Of a stretch of DNA of 64,000 nucleotides, positions 30,160 to 37,876 are shown piece by piece; within the stretch, counting starts at the first letter, position 1; every line of letters begins with the position of its first letter. The position numbers and the translations under genes were made by a program. The stretch is from contig NZ_AP027042.1 in NCBI RefSeq assembly GCF_027924605.1, forward strand, positions 3,139,524-3,203,523, given 5' to 3'. Origin of the DNA: Dyella sp. GSA-30. GTDB lineage: Bacteria; Pseudomonadota; Gammaproteobacteria; Xanthomonadales; Rhodanobacteraceae. A model generated the notes under the pieces. The model was not told the origin of the DNA, searched no databases, and was given only the letters and a program-made list of their open reading frames with translations.

Positions 30160-31818
30160 ATGCGCTTGATTCCCCGATTGACCGGCGTCGCCTTGCTGGC
30201 GATGACCATGCTGCCGCTGCACGCGACCACCTTGCTGGTCCACGCGCACATCCACACGATGGATCCGGACCGGCCCGAAGCGACCGCGCTCGCCTGGGGC
30301 GATGACGGCAAGTTGCTTGCCGTCGGTACCGATGCGGAGCTGAAGCAGCGCTATGCCGATGCCCGTCAGGTCGATGCGAACGGTGCGACCGTGGTGCCCG
30401 GCTTGATCGATGCTCATGGACATATGCTCGGGCTGGGGATGCTGAGCAGTCAGGTCGATCTGGCCGGAAGTCCCTCCAAGGACGACATCATCAACCGCCT
30501 GAAAGCGGGTGCTGAAAAGCTGCCTAAGGGTGCCTGGCTGATTGGTCATGGTTGGGATCAGAACCGCTGGACCGGCAAGCAGTTTCCTACCGCCGCCGAC
30601 CTCGATCGCGCGTTTCCGGATCGCCCGGTATATCTGGAGCGTATCGACGGGCATGCATCGTGGGTCAACAAGGTGGCCATGAAGCGCGCGACCAAGTCGC
30701 TCGATGGCGACTGGCAGCCCGATGGCGGCCGGATCATGCGTGTGGGCAAGAAGGCAAGCGGCGTGCTGATCGACGGTGCGCAAGCGCTAGTGCGCGATGC
30801 GATCCCGCCGCTGACACCGGAGCAGACCCGCGATGCCTACAAGAAAGCTTTCGCCGAAGCGGTCGCCAATGGTCTTACCGGTGTGCACGACCCAGGTGTC
30901 AGCCTGAACGACTTCAAAGTGCTGCAGCAGATGGCCAGTGCGGGCGAAATTCCGCTGCGCCTGTATGAGATGGCCGACGGCAATCACGCGGCACTGGAAT
31001 GGCTGTGTCAGCAGGGCGGTGAGTGGCAGGACCCGAGCGGTCGTCTTCGCATGCGCACCGTCAAGCTGTATATGGACGGCGCACTGGGCAGTCGCGGTGC
31101 GGCGCTTCTCGATGACTACAACGACGATCACGGCAATCGCGGCATCTTCGTCACCCAGCCAGACGAATACAAAGCTGCCGTGGAAAAGGCCTATCGCTGC
31201 AAGGTGCAGGTCGCCACACATGCCATCGGCGATCGTGGCAATCGCATGGTGCTCGATACCTACCAGAGCGTGCTCGGCAAGACCGCCGACAGCGATCATC
31301 GCTGGCGCGTCGAGCATGCGCAGATCGTGGCACTGGACGATATTCCCCGGTTTGCGCAGCTACGCCTGATCGCATCCATGCAGCCCACCCATGCGACATC
31401 GGACATGCCCTGGGTTGAGCAGCGTCTGGGTTATCAGCGCCTGCAAGGCGCTTATGCATGGCAGCGCTTCATCCATGCCGGTGTGCCACTGGCGTTCGGT
31501 TCGGATTTCCCGGTCGAGCATGTCAATCCGATGCTGGGTATCTATGCCGCAGTCACGCGGCAGGATCTCGCCGGGCAGCCACTGGGCGGCTGGTTCCCTG
31601 ACCAACGCGTCAATCGCGTACAGGCACTGGCCGGATTCACGCGTGGCGCCGCCTATGCTTCGTTCATGGAAAACGAGGTGGGCGTGCTGAAGGCGGGGTA
31701 TCGCGCCGACTTTGTCGTGCTGGACGCGGACATCATGACAGTGGCGCCACGCCGGATTGCCGATATCAAGCCGATCAGCACGTGGGTGGACGGAAAGGTG
31801 GTGTATCAGAAGCAATAA
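30160..31818 (+). CDS. Exported amidohydrolase, YtcJ-like
   Basis: A 552-residue metal-dependent hydrolase of the amidohydrolase superfamily (amidohydro_3/YtcJ type). A signal peptide covers residues 1-22 (cleavage near LHA), so it is probably periplasmic. The metal site begins with His86 and His88 in DAHGH; later ligands lie in VATHAIGDRG and the FGSDFPVEHVNP segment. The length fits the family (530-580). CGGAAG precedes the ATG at 30160. The substrates of these enzymes are mostly unknown; N-substituted formamides and amides are reported for some. It is followed by a dispersed inverted repeat rather than an obvious terminator. Confidence 0.9.
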   Translation: MRLIPRLTGVALLAMTMLPLHATTLLVHAHIHTMDPDRPEATALAWGDDGKLLAVGTDAELKQRYADARQVDANGATVVPGLIDAHGHMLGLGMLSSQVDLAGSPSKDDIINRLKAGAEKLPKGAWLIGHGWDQNRWTGKQFPTAADLDRAFPDRPVYLERIDGHASWVNKVAMKRATKSLDGDWQPDGGRIMRVGKKASGVLIDGAQALVRDAIPPLTPEQTRDAYKKAFAEAVANGLTGVHDPGVSLNDFKVLQQMASAGEIPLRLYEMADGNHAALEWLCQQGGEWQDPSGRLRMRTVKLYMDGALGSRGAALLDDYNDDHGNRGIFVTQPDEYKAAVEKAYRCKVQVATHAIGDRGNRMVLDTYQSVLGKTADSDHRWRVEHAQIVALDDIPRFAQLRLIASMQPTHATSDMPWVEQRLGYQRLQGAYAWQRFIHAGVPLAFGSDFPVEHVNPMLGIYAAVTRQDLAGQPLGGWFPDQRVNRVQALAGFTRGAAYASFMENEVGVLKAGYRADFVVLDADIMTVAPRRIADIKPISTWVDGKVVYQKQ

Positions 31819-31937
31819 GGAGTGAGTCGCCTGCTACGCAGGCTGTGAGGAGTGAGGACGCCCGCTTATGCAGGCTGCGCAGGGCCAGAGCTGGACCGCT
31901 CTTATCTCTCACTCCTCACTCCTAACCTCTCACTCCT
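31818..31937. repeat. Inverted GGAGTGAG-family element, copy 2
   Basis: AGGAGTGAG at 31818-31826 and TGAGGAGTGAGGA near 31845-31857 face CTCTCACTCCTCACTCCT (about 31906-31923) and CTCTCACTCCT (31927-31937). Small hairpins such as GCCTGC/GCAGGC lie between. It separates the convergent amidohydrolase and azoR genes. Confidence 0.75.
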
Positions 31938-31943
31938 GACGCT

Positions 31944-32528
31944 TCAGGCCGCCTTACGCCGTACCACCGAACCAATCGCCGCTTGCGCCGCTTCCACGGC
32001 CTGCGTCTTGTGATCGGCACTCATGTTGACGCCTTCGGCGCGAATGAACTCGATGTCGGTGATGCCGAGAAAACCGAACACTGCGCGCAGATAGGGTTCC
32101 TGGAAATCCAGGCCCGCCGCCGGACCGGCGCTATAGATGCCGCCGCGGCTGGAGGCGATGATCACGCGCTTGCCCTTGGCCAGGCCCTCGGGACCGTTGG
32201 CGGTGTACTGGAAGGTCTTGCCGGCGACGGCGATGCGGTCGATCCACGCCTTCAGCTGGCTGGGAATGCCAAAGTTGTACATCGGCGCGCCGATGACGAT
32301 GGTGTCGGCGGCCAGGAACTCTTCCAGTAACGCCTGGCCGAGTACGGACGAAGGATCGTTGGCGTCAGCCACCGGCTGCCAATGGCCGATCGACTCGGCG
32401 GCAAGGTCACGATAGCTGACGCTGTGGCCGGGTTCGGCACGGGTCAACTCGGCTACGATGGACTGGGTAAGGCCGCGGGAGACCGAGTGGCTGCCCAGCG
32501 CACTGGCGTCGATATGCAACAGTTTCAT
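31944..32528 (-). CDS. azoR: FMN-dependent NADH:quinone oxidoreductase / azoreductase
   Basis: A 194-residue flavodoxin-fold enzyme of the AzoR family, which reduces quinones and azo compounds with NADH and FMN. The N-terminal HIDASALGSHSVSRGLTQ binds the FMN phosphate, and the APMYNFGIPSQLKAWID motif is the family signature. The length is standard (about 200). The start at 32528 (MKLLHIDAS) is conserved; the longer frame is not. It is divergent from a LysR gene with palindromes in the 112-base spacer. This suggests that electrophile or quinone-responsive regulation by that neighbour controls it. Confidence 0.95.
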   Translation of the reverse strand: MKLLHIDASALGSHSVSRGLTQSIVAELTRAEPGHSVSYRDLAAESIGHWQPVADANDPSSVLGQALLEEFLAADTIVIGAPMYNFGIPSQLKAWIDRIAVAGKTFQYTANGPEGLAKGKRVIIASSRGGIYSAGPAAGLDFQEPYLRAVFGFLGITDIEFIRAEGVNMSADHKTQAVEAAQAAIGSVVRRKAA

Positions 32529-32581
32529 GGTGAATTCCTCGATTCGGGCCGGTGGACCGGCGATGGATTCAAGGTATACCT

Positions 32582-32640
32582 GGAACAATGATTAGGTAAG
32601 ACGGGCGATTTGGAACTTATTGTTCGTTTTTGGAAACAAT
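32582..32640. promoter_or_regulatory. Inverted repeats between azoR and its LysR regulator
   Basis: GAACAAT at 32583-32589 faces ATTGTTC at 32619-32625, and that box also pairs with AACAAT at 32635-32640, which abuts the LysR start codon. Three half-sites of this kind are typical of LysR autoregulatory control regions. Confidence 0.6.
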
Positions 32641-33600
32641 ATGACGATACTCGATGGCACCTTGCAGGACCTCAACGATCTGTACTTTTTTGCCGCGGTG
32701 GTCGAGCACGGTGGGTTCTCGTCGGCTGGCAGGGCGCTTGGCATCCCCAAGTCCCGCCTGAGCAAGCGCATCGCGCAGCTTGAAGACCGCCTGGGTGTGC
32801 GCCTGTTGCAGCGGACCACCCGGCGTTTCGTGGTGACCGAGGTCGGCGAGCGCTTCTACGGGCATTGCCGCGCGGTGCTCGAAGAGGCGCGGGCGGCGCA
32901 GGACGCGGTCGATGAGTTGCGTTCCGAGCCGCGTGGCGTGGTGCGGGTCAGCTGCCCGGTGTCGTTGTCGCAAACGGTTCTGGCGGACGTGCTGCCGGGC
33001 TTTCTCGCACAGCACCCTAAGGTGCTGGTGCGGCTGATTGCCACCAACCGTCGTGTCGACCTGATCGGCGAAGGCGTCGACGTGGCGATCCGGGTGCGCA
33101 GCAAGCTCGATACAGATGCGACCCTGGTCGTGCGCAGCTTCGGTCAATCGCGGGTGTTGGCTGTGGCAAGCCCCTCGTTGCTCGATACATATGGCCGTCC
33201 CAAGCAGCCATCGGATCTATCGCAGCTGCCGGCGTTGACCATGAGCGAGCACGAAGGCGCGCAAAGCTGGGAGCTGGTAGGCGCCGATGGCGAACGTGTC
33301 ACCGTAGACATCCATCCGCGCCTGATTACCGGCGAGTTCGGCGCGCTGCTTCAGTCGGCACGTCGTGGCATCGGCGTGACCCTGTTGCCGGAGTTCGTCT
33401 GCGCCCCGGCGATCACGGCTGGCGAGCTGGAAGTGGTCCTGCCTGAGTGGAGCGTGCCCGATGGCGTGATGCACTTCGTCTACCCCAGCCGCCGCGGCCT
33501 GCTGCCGGGCGTGCGCGCCTTCGTCGACTACCTCGCCGAGCGCCTGCCCGATGCGACGCGCCGTAACCATGAGGATTGCTCGAAGAGGCAGTTGCCGTAA
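32641..33600 (+). CDS. LysR-family transcriptional regulator, divergent from azoR
   Basis: A 319-residue LysR regulator. The N-terminal helix-turn-helix spans about residues 6-64 (FFAAVVEHGGFSSAGRALGIPKSRLSKRIAQLE), followed by the linker helix and a substrate-binding domain that includes VSCPVSLSQTVLADVLPGFL and RRGIGVTLLPEFV. ATG 32641 is used; the frame opens further upstream with TTG but has no ribosome site there. Close LysR proteins next to quinone reductase genes respond to quinones or electrophiles, so azoR is the likely target. The effector is unknown. Confidence 0.93.
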   Translation: MTILDGTLQDLNDLYFFAAVVEHGGFSSAGRALGIPKSRLSKRIAQLEDRLGVRLLQRTTRRFVVTEVGERFYGHCRAVLEEARAAQDAVDELRSEPRGVVRVSCPVSLSQTVLADVLPGFLAQHPKVLVRLIATNRRVDLIGEGVDVAIRVRSKLDTDATLVVRSFGQSRVLAVASPSLLDTYGRPKQPSDLSQLPALTMSEHEGAQSWELVGADGERVTVDIHPRLITGEFGALLQSARRGIGVTLLPEFVCAPAITAGELEVVLPEWSVPDGVMHFVYPSRRGLLPGVRAFVDYLAERLPDATRRNHEDCSKRQLP

Positions 33601-33601
33601 G

Positions 33602-33671
33602 AAGTTAAGGGTTAGGCGTGAGACACCAGTGCCGCTCTCACTCCTCACTCCTCACCACTAACTCCTTACTC
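33602..33671. repeat. Degenerate inverted GGAGTGAG-family element, copy 3
   Basis: The left arm GAAGTTAAGGGTTAGGCGTGAG pairs imperfectly with the right arm CTCACTCCTCACTCCTCACC plus ACTAACTCCTTACTC. The right side carries the same CTCACTC octamers as the copies at 11.1 and 31.8 kb. It lies between the LysR and aminotransferase genes. Confidence 0.65.
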
Positions 33672-33729
33672 GCGGCGCCGTGCTAGCATCGCCCTCATTT
33701 AGCCATCCAGACTTCCCAATCCCGAGCCC

Positions 33730-34875
33730 ATGCATATCCAGACCAAGCTTCCGAAAGTCGGCACCACCATTTTCAGTGTGATGAGTCAGTTGGCGGTGGA
33801 ACACAAGGCCGTCAACCTGGGGCAGGGGTTTCCCGATTTCGAACCGCCTGAAGCGCTGCGCGATGCGGTGACCCGCGCGATGACCGATGGTCGCAATCAA
33901 TACGCTCCCGGTATCGGCCTGCCCAATCTGCGCGAACAGATCGCGCTGAAGACCGAGCGTCTCTACGGTCACAAGATCAACGCCGATACCGATGTCACAG
34001 TCACCTCCGGTGCGACCGAAGCCCTGTTCTCGGCGATCGCCGCGATCGTGCGCGAAGACGAAGAAGTGATCGTGTTCGATCCGGCCTACGACAGCTACGA
34101 GCCGGCGATCGAACTGCAGGGCGCGCGCGCCGTGCATATTCCGCTGACCGTGCCGACGTTTTCGATCGACTGGCAGCGCGTGCGTGACGCCGTCACGTCC
34201 AAGACGCGCATGATCCTGATCAACAGCCCGCACAATCCCTCCGGCGCGGTGCTTTCCCGCGCCGACCTGGATGAATTGGCGGCGATCGTGCGCGACACCG
34301 ACATCGTCGTGCTCTCCGACGAGGTGTACGAACATATCGTCTATGACGGTGCCGAACATCAAAGCGTGCTGCGTCATCCCGAGCTCGCCGTGCGCAGCAT
34401 CGTGGTGTCGTCGTTCGGCAAGACGTTCCACTGCACGGGTTGGAAGCTCGGCTATGCCGTGGCACCGAAGGCGCTGTCGGCCGAGTTCCGCAAGGTGCAT
34501 CAGTACCTGACGTTCTGCACCTTCCATCCGGCGCAACAGGCCTTCGCCGAGTTCCTGGCAAGCACGCCAGAGCATTATCTGGAATTGCCCTCGTTCTATC
34601 AGGTGAAACGCGACCGTTTCCGTGCGCTGATCGCGCCGTCGCGTCTCAAGCTGCTCGACGTGTCGGGTGGTTATTTTCAGTTGGTCGACTACTCGGCGAT
34701 CCGCGACGAAGACGATGTCGCGTTCTGCGAGTGGATGGTCAAGCATGCCGGCGTGGCGGCGATTCCGCTGACACCGTTCTATGAGAAGGCGCCGGGTACG
34801 CGCCTGGTGCGCCTGTGCTTTGCCAAGAGCGACGCGACCATGGACGCGGCTGCGGAGCGCCTATGCAAGCTCTGA
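33730..34875 (+). CDS. Methionine/glutamine-type aminotransferase, YbdL/MtnE-like
   Basis: A 381-residue class I PLP aminotransferase. The Schiff-base lysine is Lys231 in SSFGKTFHCTGWK, and NSPHNPSGAV, SDEVYEHI and the N-terminal NLGQGFPDF are typical of YbdL, which prefers methionine, phenylalanine and glutamine. Such enzymes transaminate 2-oxo-4-methylthiobutyrate to methionine. The stop lies inside the next gene, with a 13-base overlap. The partner omega-amidase removes the 2-oxoglutaramate formed when glutamine is the donor. An mtnA gene at 2.6 kb supports a methionine salvage role, but this is inference. Confidence 0.9.
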   Translation: MHIQTKLPKVGTTIFSVMSQLAVEHKAVNLGQGFPDFEPPEALRDAVTRAMTDGRNQYAPGIGLPNLREQIALKTERLYGHKINADTDVTVTSGATEALFSAIAAIVREDEEVIVFDPAYDSYEPAIELQGARAVHIPLTVPTFSIDWQRVRDAVTSKTRMILINSPHNPSGAVLSRADLDELAAIVRDTDIVVLSDEVYEHIVYDGAEHQSVLRHPELAVRSIVVSSFGKTFHCTGWKLGYAVAPKALSAEFRKVHQYLTFCTFHPAQQAFAEFLASTPEHYLELPSFYQVKRDRFRALIAPSRLKLLDVSGGYFQLVDYSAIRDEDDVAFCEWMVKHAGVAAIPLTPFYEKAPGTRLVRLCFAKSDATMDAAAERLCKL

Positions 34876-35663
34876 CCGTCAGCCTGATCCAGGGTGCTAC
34901 GCGCTGGCACGATGCGCCTGCCAATCGCGCGTACTACGGCGATCTCGTGCGTTCGGCCGGCAAGACCGACCTGATCGTATTGCCCGAAACGTTCCTTTCC
35001 GGCTTCAGCAATGACACGCGTGCCAGTGCCGATACGATGGAGGGCGAGGGTGTTGCCTGGATGCGTGCCCTGGCCGCCGAAGTGGATGCGGTGTTGTGCG
35101 GCAGCCTGGCGATACGCGAAGGCGATACCGTCTACAACCGCCTGATCTGGGCGCGTCCGGACGGCAGTTTCGAGCAATACGACAAGCGTCACTTGTTCCG
35201 CATGGCCGGCGAACACACGCGCTACGGTGGTGGCGACAAGCGGTTGATCGTCGAGCTGAAAGGCTGGCGGATTCTGCCGCAGGTTTGCTACGACCTGCGC
35301 TTTCCGGTTTGGCTGCGCAATCGGCGCCTGGAGCAGAGCACCGGCGGCATGGATTACGACTTGTCGATTTTCGTCGCCAACTGGCCGGCGCCGCGTCGTC
35401 AACCGTGGCGTACCTTGCTGCGCGCGCGTGCGATCGAAAATCTTTCGTATGTGATCGGTTTGAATCGCGTCGGTGTCGATGGCAATGAGCTGCCGTACGC
35501 TGGCGATAGCGCGGTGATCGACCCGGTGGGAGAACCGCTGATCGAATTGGGTTCGCAGCAACAGATCGTTACCGTGACGCTTGATCCGGCGCCTCTGCTT
35601 GCCCATCGCGAGCGCTTTCCGGCGTGGATGGATGCGGACGCTTTTACGCTTTCCCTGGATTGA
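34863..35663 (+). CDS. Omega-amidase of the nitrilase superfamily, YafV/MtnU-like
   Basis: A 266-residue carbon-nitrogen hydrolase. The catalytic triad is Glu42 (VLPETFLSGF), Lys108 (YDKRHLFRM) and Cys142 (QVCYDLRFP). YafV-type omega-amidases hydrolyse 2-oxoglutaramate and 2-oxosuccinamate to the 2-oxo acids. ATG 34863 overlaps the aminotransferase stop by 13 bases, so the two proteins are co-produced and probably catalyse consecutive steps. The longer upstream frame lies within the aminotransferase gene and is discarded. All catalytic residues are intact. Confidence 0.93.
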   Translation: MQALTVSLIQGATRWHDAPANRAYYGDLVRSAGKTDLIVLPETFLSGFSNDTRASADTMEGEGVAWMRALAAEVDAVLCGSLAIREGDTVYNRLIWARPDGSFEQYDKRHLFRMAGEHTRYGGGDKRLIVELKGWRILPQVCYDLRFPVWLRNRRLEQSTGGMDYDLSIFVANWPAPRRQPWRTLLRARAIENLSYVIGLNRVGVDGNELPYAGDSAVIDPVGEPLIELGSQQQIVTVTLDPAPLLAHRERFPAWMDADAFTLSLD

Positions 35664-35670
35664 CCGAGTC

Positions 35671-35696
35671 GTGCGCGTATTGACTCATGCGCGCAC
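35671..35696. other. Hairpin at the convergent ends of the omega-amidase and DeoR genes
   Basis: GTGCGCG at 35671-35677 pairs with CGCGCAC at 35690-35696, with a 12-base loop. It overlaps the last codons of the DeoR gene and lacks a T run. Confidence 0.4.
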
Positions 35697-36440
35697 GATG
35701 CCGATGCCCAGCTGGACGAAGGGTGTCATCGAGGATTCGATCGCACCGGCGTCGATAACCATGCTGCTCACTGCCGCCGCTTCCGCGACGACATACGGTG
35801 ACGCGGCGTTAATTTTCTCGGCCGATGCGAGTACCACGGTCTCCGCGGCGCGCGCCATAAGTGCGCGCTTGATATAGGCCTCTTCCAGGTCGCCGGTGCT
35901 TAGCCCGGCGCTGGGATGGATGCCGGTAACCCCCATGAAGTAGGTATCGGCGCGGATATGCCCGATGGCCTCGATGGCGGCGGCGCCGATCGCAACGATG
36001 GAGTGTTTGAACAACCGGCCGCCGATCATGATGACCTCGATATCCGGATGCTCGATCAGTTCGAGTGCCACGCTCGGGCTATGAGTCACCACGGTAGCTT
36101 TCAACGTCAAAGGCAGGTGCCGCGCCATCTGCACGCACGTCGTGCCGCCATCGATGATGACTACCTGGCCAGGCCTCACCATGCTCGCCGCTTTTCGTGC
36201 AATGGCGGATTTGCCATCGGTGCTGATCTGTTGCCGCTGCTCAAAAGTCCCGATCGCCGGCGAGGCGGGCAACGCGCCGCCATGCACGCGTTGCAGCAAT
36301 CCCTCGGCCGCGAGCTCACGCAGATCGCGTCGGATCGTGTCCTCGGAGACTGCGAACGATTCGCTCAAATCCTTGGCGATCACCTGTCCGTCGCGCTTGA
36401 GCGCGGCGAGGATGGCCTGCTTTCTATGGCTGGTGAGCAT
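35685..36440 (-). CDS. DeoR-family transcriptional repressor
   Basis: A 251-residue regulator with an N-terminal DeoR helix-turn-helix (residues about 6-57: RKQAILAALKRDGQVIAKDL, then VSEDTIRRDLRELAAEGLL). The C-terminal sugar-phosphate-sensing domain has IDGGTTCVQMARHLP and VMIGGRLFKHSIVAIG. DeoR proteins of this class repress carbohydrate genes and are released by a phosphorylated sugar. Its neighbour nudK (divergent, 70-base spacer) acts on GDP-mannose, so a sugar-nucleotide link is possible. Direct repeats of TGCACGAAA, one covering its own start codon, look like its operator. Confidence 0.93.
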   Translation of the reverse strand: MLTSHRKQAILAALKRDGQVIAKDLSESFAVSEDTIRRDLRELAAEGLLQRVHGGALPASPAIGTFEQRQQISTDGKSAIARKAASMVRPGQVVIIDGGTTCVQMARHLPLTLKATVVTHSPSVALELIEHPDIEVIMIGGRLFKHSIVAIGAAAIEAIGHIRADTYFMGVTGIHPSAGLSTGDLEEAYIKRALMARAAETVVLASAEKINAASPYVVAEAAAVSSMVIDAGAIESSMTPFVQLGIGIVRA

Positions 36441-36478
36441 GCACGAAATTCATTGACATTGCACGAAACTGCACGATA
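36440..36478. promoter_or_regulatory. Three direct repeats of TGCACGAAA, DeoR operator candidate
   Basis: TGCACGAAA occurs at 36440-36448 and 36460-36468, and TGCACGATA at 36470-36478, between the divergent deoR-like and nudK genes. The first repeat overlaps the DeoR start codon. Confidence 0.65.
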
Positions 36479-36510
36479 AGGTCTTTTCCCACTCCTGTCC
36501 AGTCTCAGGT

Positions 36511-37116
36511 ATGCCTATGTCGCCAGTTGTCGAGCGCGTCCGTGTCGTGGAAAGCCAGGTGCTATCCAATGATTGGTACCTGCTGAAGAAAACCATCTTT
36601 GATTTCCGCCGTGCCAACGGCGAGTGGCAGCGTCAGCAGCGGGAGACCTATGACCGCGGCAATGGTGCGGTGATCCTGCTGTATCAACCAAGGTCACGCC
36701 ATGTCGTCCTGGTACGCCAGTTTCGTTTTCCCGCTTACGTCAACGGCCATGACGGCATGCTCGTCGAAGCACCCGCCGGTCTGCTCGACGAGGCGACGCC
36801 GGAGCAGCGTATTCGTGCGGAGGTCGAAGAGGAGACCGGTTATCGAGTGGGCGAAGTCAGCAAAGTATTCGAGGCCTTTATGAGTCCCGGGTCGGTCACC
36901 GAAAAGCTGTACTTCTTTGTGGCCGAGTACGACGCGGATGCAAAGGTTGGCCATGGCGGCGGTATCGAGTCCGAAGGCGAAGACATAGAGGTGCTGGAGT
37001 TGCCGTTCGAGGATGCGTTGGCGATGGTGAGTCATGGCGAAATCGTCGATGCGAAGACGATCATGCTATTGCAGTACGCACAGTTGAATATATTTACGGC
37101 TGCACTGGAACGTTGA
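36511..37116 (+). CDS. nudK: GDP-mannose pyrophosphatase-like Nudix hydrolase, NudK type
   Basis: A 201-residue Nudix enzyme close to E. coli NudK, which hydrolyses GDP-mannose to mannose-1-phosphate and GMP. The Nudix region AGLLDEATPEQRIRAEVEEETG (about 89-110) keeps the EExG metal ligands, with the NudK-like spacing. ERVRVVESQVLSNDWYLLKK and FEAFMSPGSVTEKLYFFVAEY are also NudK-like. ATG 36511 is used (MPMSPVVER); ATG 36517 is a close alternative. It is divergent from a DeoR regulator with repeated operator-like sites, so the pair may form a small regulated module. Confidence 0.92.
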   Translation: MPMSPVVERVRVVESQVLSNDWYLLKKTIFDFRRANGEWQRQQRETYDRGNGAVILLYQPRSRHVVLVRQFRFPAYVNGHDGMLVEAPAGLLDEATPEQRIRAEVEEETGYRVGEVSKVFEAFMSPGSVTEKLYFFVAEYDADAKVGHGGGIESEGEDIEVLELPFEDALAMVSHGEIVDAKTIMLLQYAQLNIFTAALER

Positions 37117-37511
37117 GTTAGTCAGCGTCTTTGCGCGCAGCGAACCACCGGCATAAAGGTGTAGGAAAACCCCTCCGACCTCGGATATAGATCGGCCGTG
37201 GAATATCGGTCGCGATGTCGCTGGCCTAGGATGCAACGCGTGGCAGGCAGACGCCTTGCGCATGGACAGCGCCCCGCGTGTCGTTTCGCTATATCGTCAT
37301 CGGTTGGTCGCTGGCGGCGTCCCCAGATCGATGCGATGAGCGGTACGGCTTGGGCCATGGCGTCATCCATTGTCCCGGCCTGTCCCGCAACCGCAGGGAG
37401 GCTCCAAAGGGCGATGGCCATGGACAGGGGGAGGGCGGAGGCCGCCGCTCGAGATAACGGTGGCCTTCGCTTGTTCAGGCGCCAAGGATCGTGCCCGTGA
37501 ACCGCCATAGT
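37117..37511. other. Intergenic stretch between nudK and the ArsC-like gene
   Basis: About 395 bases without a convincing gene. On the minus strand a 128-codon frame (37122-37508) includes a hydrophobic, signal-like piece (LSMAIALWSLPAVAG) but then a Cys/Arg-rich stretch with poor codon use. It has no known domain and may be a decayed exported protein gene. No RNA gene or terminator was recognised. Confidence 0.35.
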
Positions 37512-37865
37512 CTAGAGCAGGTTGAGCACCGACTCGGGTGGACGGCCAATTGCCGCCTTGCCATCGACAACCACGATGGGCCGCTCGATAAGAATTGGAT
37601 GCGCCGCCATGGCAGCGATGAGCGCATCGTCGCCAAGCGTCGGTTCGTCCAGACCCAGTTCGCGATAATCCGGCTCGTTGCTGCGGATCAATTCACGCGG
37701 TGTCATGCCGAGCTGATCGAGCAGTTGCGTCAGCTCGGCCACGCTGGGCGGCGTTTCCAGATAGTTGACGACTTCACACGTGCAGCCACGTTCCTGCAGC
37801 AGCGCCAGCGTGGCGCGCGACTTGGAACAGCGCGCGTTGTGGTAGATGCGTGCGGCAGTAGCCAT
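37512..37865 (-). CDS. ArsC-family reductase, glutaredoxin-dependent arsenate reductase type
   Basis: A 117-residue ArsC/Spx-fold protein. Cys13 in YHNARCSKSRATL matches the catalytic cysteine of glutaredoxin-coupled arsenate reductases (Cys12 in E. coli). LIRSNEPDYRELGL and the RPIVVVDGKAAIGRPPE segment near the C-terminus are typical of the subgroup. Length is short, like YffB and ArsC-like paralogues, so true arsenate reduction is uncertain. It lies 11 bases downstream of rluB on the same strand and may be the last gene of the scpA-scpB-rluB operon. No other ars genes are nearby. Confidence 0.9.
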   Translation of the reverse strand: MATAARIYHNARCSKSRATLALLQERGCTCEVVNYLETPPSVAELTQLLDQLGMTPRELIRSNEPDYRELGLDEPTLGDDALIAAMAAHPILIERPIVVVDGKAAIGRPPESVLNLL

Positions 37866-37876
37866 CGGCGATGCGA

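Noticed and set aside
37512-37865. Arsenic resistance operon
   Set aside because: Only a short ArsC-like protein is present, coupled to rluB; no arsB, arsR or acr3 is nearby.
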